Source: an uncultured Clostridia bacterium (GTDB lineage: Bacteria; Bacillota; Clostridia; Oscillospirales; Oscillospiraceae). Taken from it: 42,644 nucleotides of DNA. This document shows positions 41,486 to 42,644 of the stretch, piece by piece. Made by a program: the position numbers and the translations under genes. The notes below the pieces were generated by a model, which was given only the letters and a program-made list of their open reading frames with translations, did no database searches and was not told the origin of the DNA. Numbering within the stretch: position 1 is the stretch's first letter; every line of letters starts with the position of its first letter. Location of the stretch: positions 1 through 42,644 of the forward strand of contig CANAZG010000018.1 in the NCBI GenBank assembly GCA_947365965.1, given 5' to 3'.

Positions 41486-42644
41486 CTCTCGTCCTCCCCG
41501 ATTTGTTCCGTTACCTCGATGCCGCCGTACAGCCGAAACCGCAGGGCAGTGGGGCTGGCCACGATCTGCTCGACCAGCTCCGCAAACAGGGCTTCATCGA
41601 ATTTCTCCAGCCGTTCCGGGCCTTGGCGGATGGTGTCTGCCGTCTGGCGCAGGGCCTCCGCCGCCTCGCCAATGTCATCATTCTTCAGCAGCCTCCGGCG
41701 CTTGGCCCGGAGTTGGGTCAGTTGTGCGTTATTGACCGCCATCTGGGCGGCGCAGGCGTCCGCATCCAGCAGGCCGTTGGCGCGGAGCTTACTGATCTTA
41801 TAGCCGCGCTCGGTGGCCTGGGCGATGGCCTGGTTGACCTCCAGCATGGCGGGGTTGCCCCGCTGCAGGGCTGTCTCCAGTGAATCCATCTGACTCAGGG
41901 CGGGCCGCAGGATGACGCCCTCATGGAGCCTCAGCTTGTTGTACATCCGCAGGAAGGCGGCGTAGATGGCCTCCTCCGGGATGGGGCCTGTCGCACAGTT
42001 GGAGGCTTTCCGCTGGTGGCGGCCACAACTCCAGGTGGCGGAGCCTTTCCGGGTCACATGGCGGTAAAGTGTGAAACCGCAGATCCCGCAGCACATTTTC
42101 CGGGACAGCGGGTAGACTCCATCCGGGCCGTAGATTTTCTTCTTTTTCATTGCCCGCAGGGCCTGGGCCTTGTCGAACACCTCCCGGCTGACGATAGCGG
42201 GGTGGGTCCCCTCCACATAGAATTGGTCCACCTCGCCCTGGTTGATCTTCTGGACGAAGGGAAAGCCGGTTTTGTAGGTTTTTTGGCAGAGGGTATCGCC
42301 CACATATTTCTCATTGGACAGCCAGTAGTAGATTTCCCTGGTGGTCCAGTGGACGTTGCCCTTTCGATCCCGGATGCCCCGGCGGATCAGCTCATTGGCA
42401 ATGTCTTTGGCACTTTTTCCGCCGAGGTAGGCGTCAAATACCCATCGGATGATCTCCGCCTCCTCCGGGACGATCTCCAGATCCCTCCGGTTTACCAGCC
42501 GGTAGCCGTAGGGGGCTTTCGTTGTGATGAACTCGCCCCGCTCCATTCTCCGGCGATAGCTCTGATGGCTATTCTGCGAGATGGAGATGGACTTTGCCGC
42601 GTTCCTCCGGCTGATGGAAGAGTCCGGCTTTGCCGTCAAGCGCG
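41482..42644 (-). CDS. Large serine recombinase, 5' end outside the window
   Basis: The frame is open to the right edge, so the gene starts beyond 42644. Visible are the end of the resolvase linker (SISISQNSHQSYRRRMERGE), the recombinase domain (TTKAPYGYRLVNRRDLEIV, WLSNEKYVGDTLCQKTYKTG), the zinc ribbon (MCCGICGFTLYRH and a later Cys pair near RKASNC) and a long helical C-terminus. The catalytic serine region would lie outside. It overlaps the accessory recombinase fragment by 4 bp. The source is an integrative element, and activity cannot be judged here. Confidence 0.8.
   Translation of the reverse strand, partial: RLTAKPDSSISRRNAAKSISISQNSHQSYRRRMERGEFITTKAPYGYRLVNRRDLEIVPEEAEIIRWVFDAYLGGKSAKDIANELIRRGIRDRKGNVHWTTREIYYWLSNEKYVGDTLCQKTYKTGFPFVQKINQGEVDQFYVEGTHPAIVSREVFDKAQALRAMKKKKIYGPDGVYPLSRKMCCGICGFTLYRHVTRKGSATWSCGRHQRKASNCATGPIPEEAIYAAFLRMYNKLRLHEGVILRPALSQMDSLETALQRGNPAMLEVNQAIAQATERGYKISKLRANGLLDADACAAQMAVNNAQLTQLRAKRRRLLKNDDIGEAAEALRQTADTIRQGPERLEKFDEALFAELVEQIVASPTALRFRLYGGIEVTEQIGEDER

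Overview
The window looks like the chromosome of a Gram-positive gut anaerobe of the Clostridia, most probably an Oscillospiraceae relative (Flavonifractor/Intestinimonas type). This is inferred from AGGAGG-type ribosome binding sites, GC-rich coding sequence, an acyl-CoA dehydratase activase system, TnpX-type serine recombinases and a collagen-like surface protein. No rRNA, tRNA or CRISPR array was seen.

Region 1 (1-1,030) is mobile-element debris: a partial unknown gene, a small Cro/C1-type regulator and the tail of a MobC-like relaxosome protein, ending against the terminator hairpin of the next operon. Region 2 (11,892 down to 1,080, minus strand) is one peptide-utilisation operon. In transcription order it holds a GntR/FCD regulator, DppB and DppC permeases, DppD and DppF ATPases, an M19 dipeptidase-like protein, a dipeptide-binding lipoprotein, a prolidase-type amidohydrolase and an S9 prolyl-oligopeptidase-like peptidase. 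A 160-175 bp hairpin/MITE-like element sits before the binding-protein gene and a strong stem-loop sits after it. A palindromic operator overlaps the -10 box of the regulator's own promoter.

Region 3 (12,598-29,602) is a surface-glycan island bracketed by two direct copies of a decayed parB-containing sequence. The glycan operon (minus strand, about 27,801 to 14,703 and probably on to 13,705) starts with a tyrosine-recombinase-like protein that has lost its catalytic residues. Then come an ABC-2 exporter (a Wzm with an extra extracellular domain, and a Wzt without a C-terminal domain), seven glycosyltransferase genes and UDP-galactopyranose mutase. It ends with a lipid-linked-sugar module: a GtrB/DPM1-like transferase, a GT-C-like membrane protein and a pair of four-helix DMT proteins. 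An intact paralogous tyrosine recombinase lies just upstream, next to a 15-6-15 bp palindrome. The likely product is an exported, galactofuranose-containing polysaccharide that is further modified outside the membrane. The head of the operon suggests recombinase-derived regulation or phase variation.

Region 4 (29,603-39,435) is housekeeping-like: a truncated collagen-like gene, a heterodimeric ABC exporter of the TM287/288 type, an SPFH/band-7 protein, and an acyl-CoA dehydratase activase split into 976 aa and 433 aa genes with a 56 aa membrane protein between them. Region 5 (39,590-42,644) is a pile of truncated, fused serine recombinases from integrative elements.

The best candidates for something new are the inactive/active recombinase pair at the head of the glycan operon, the Wzm extracellular fusion, the split activase with its small membrane protein, and the structured element inside the peptide operon.
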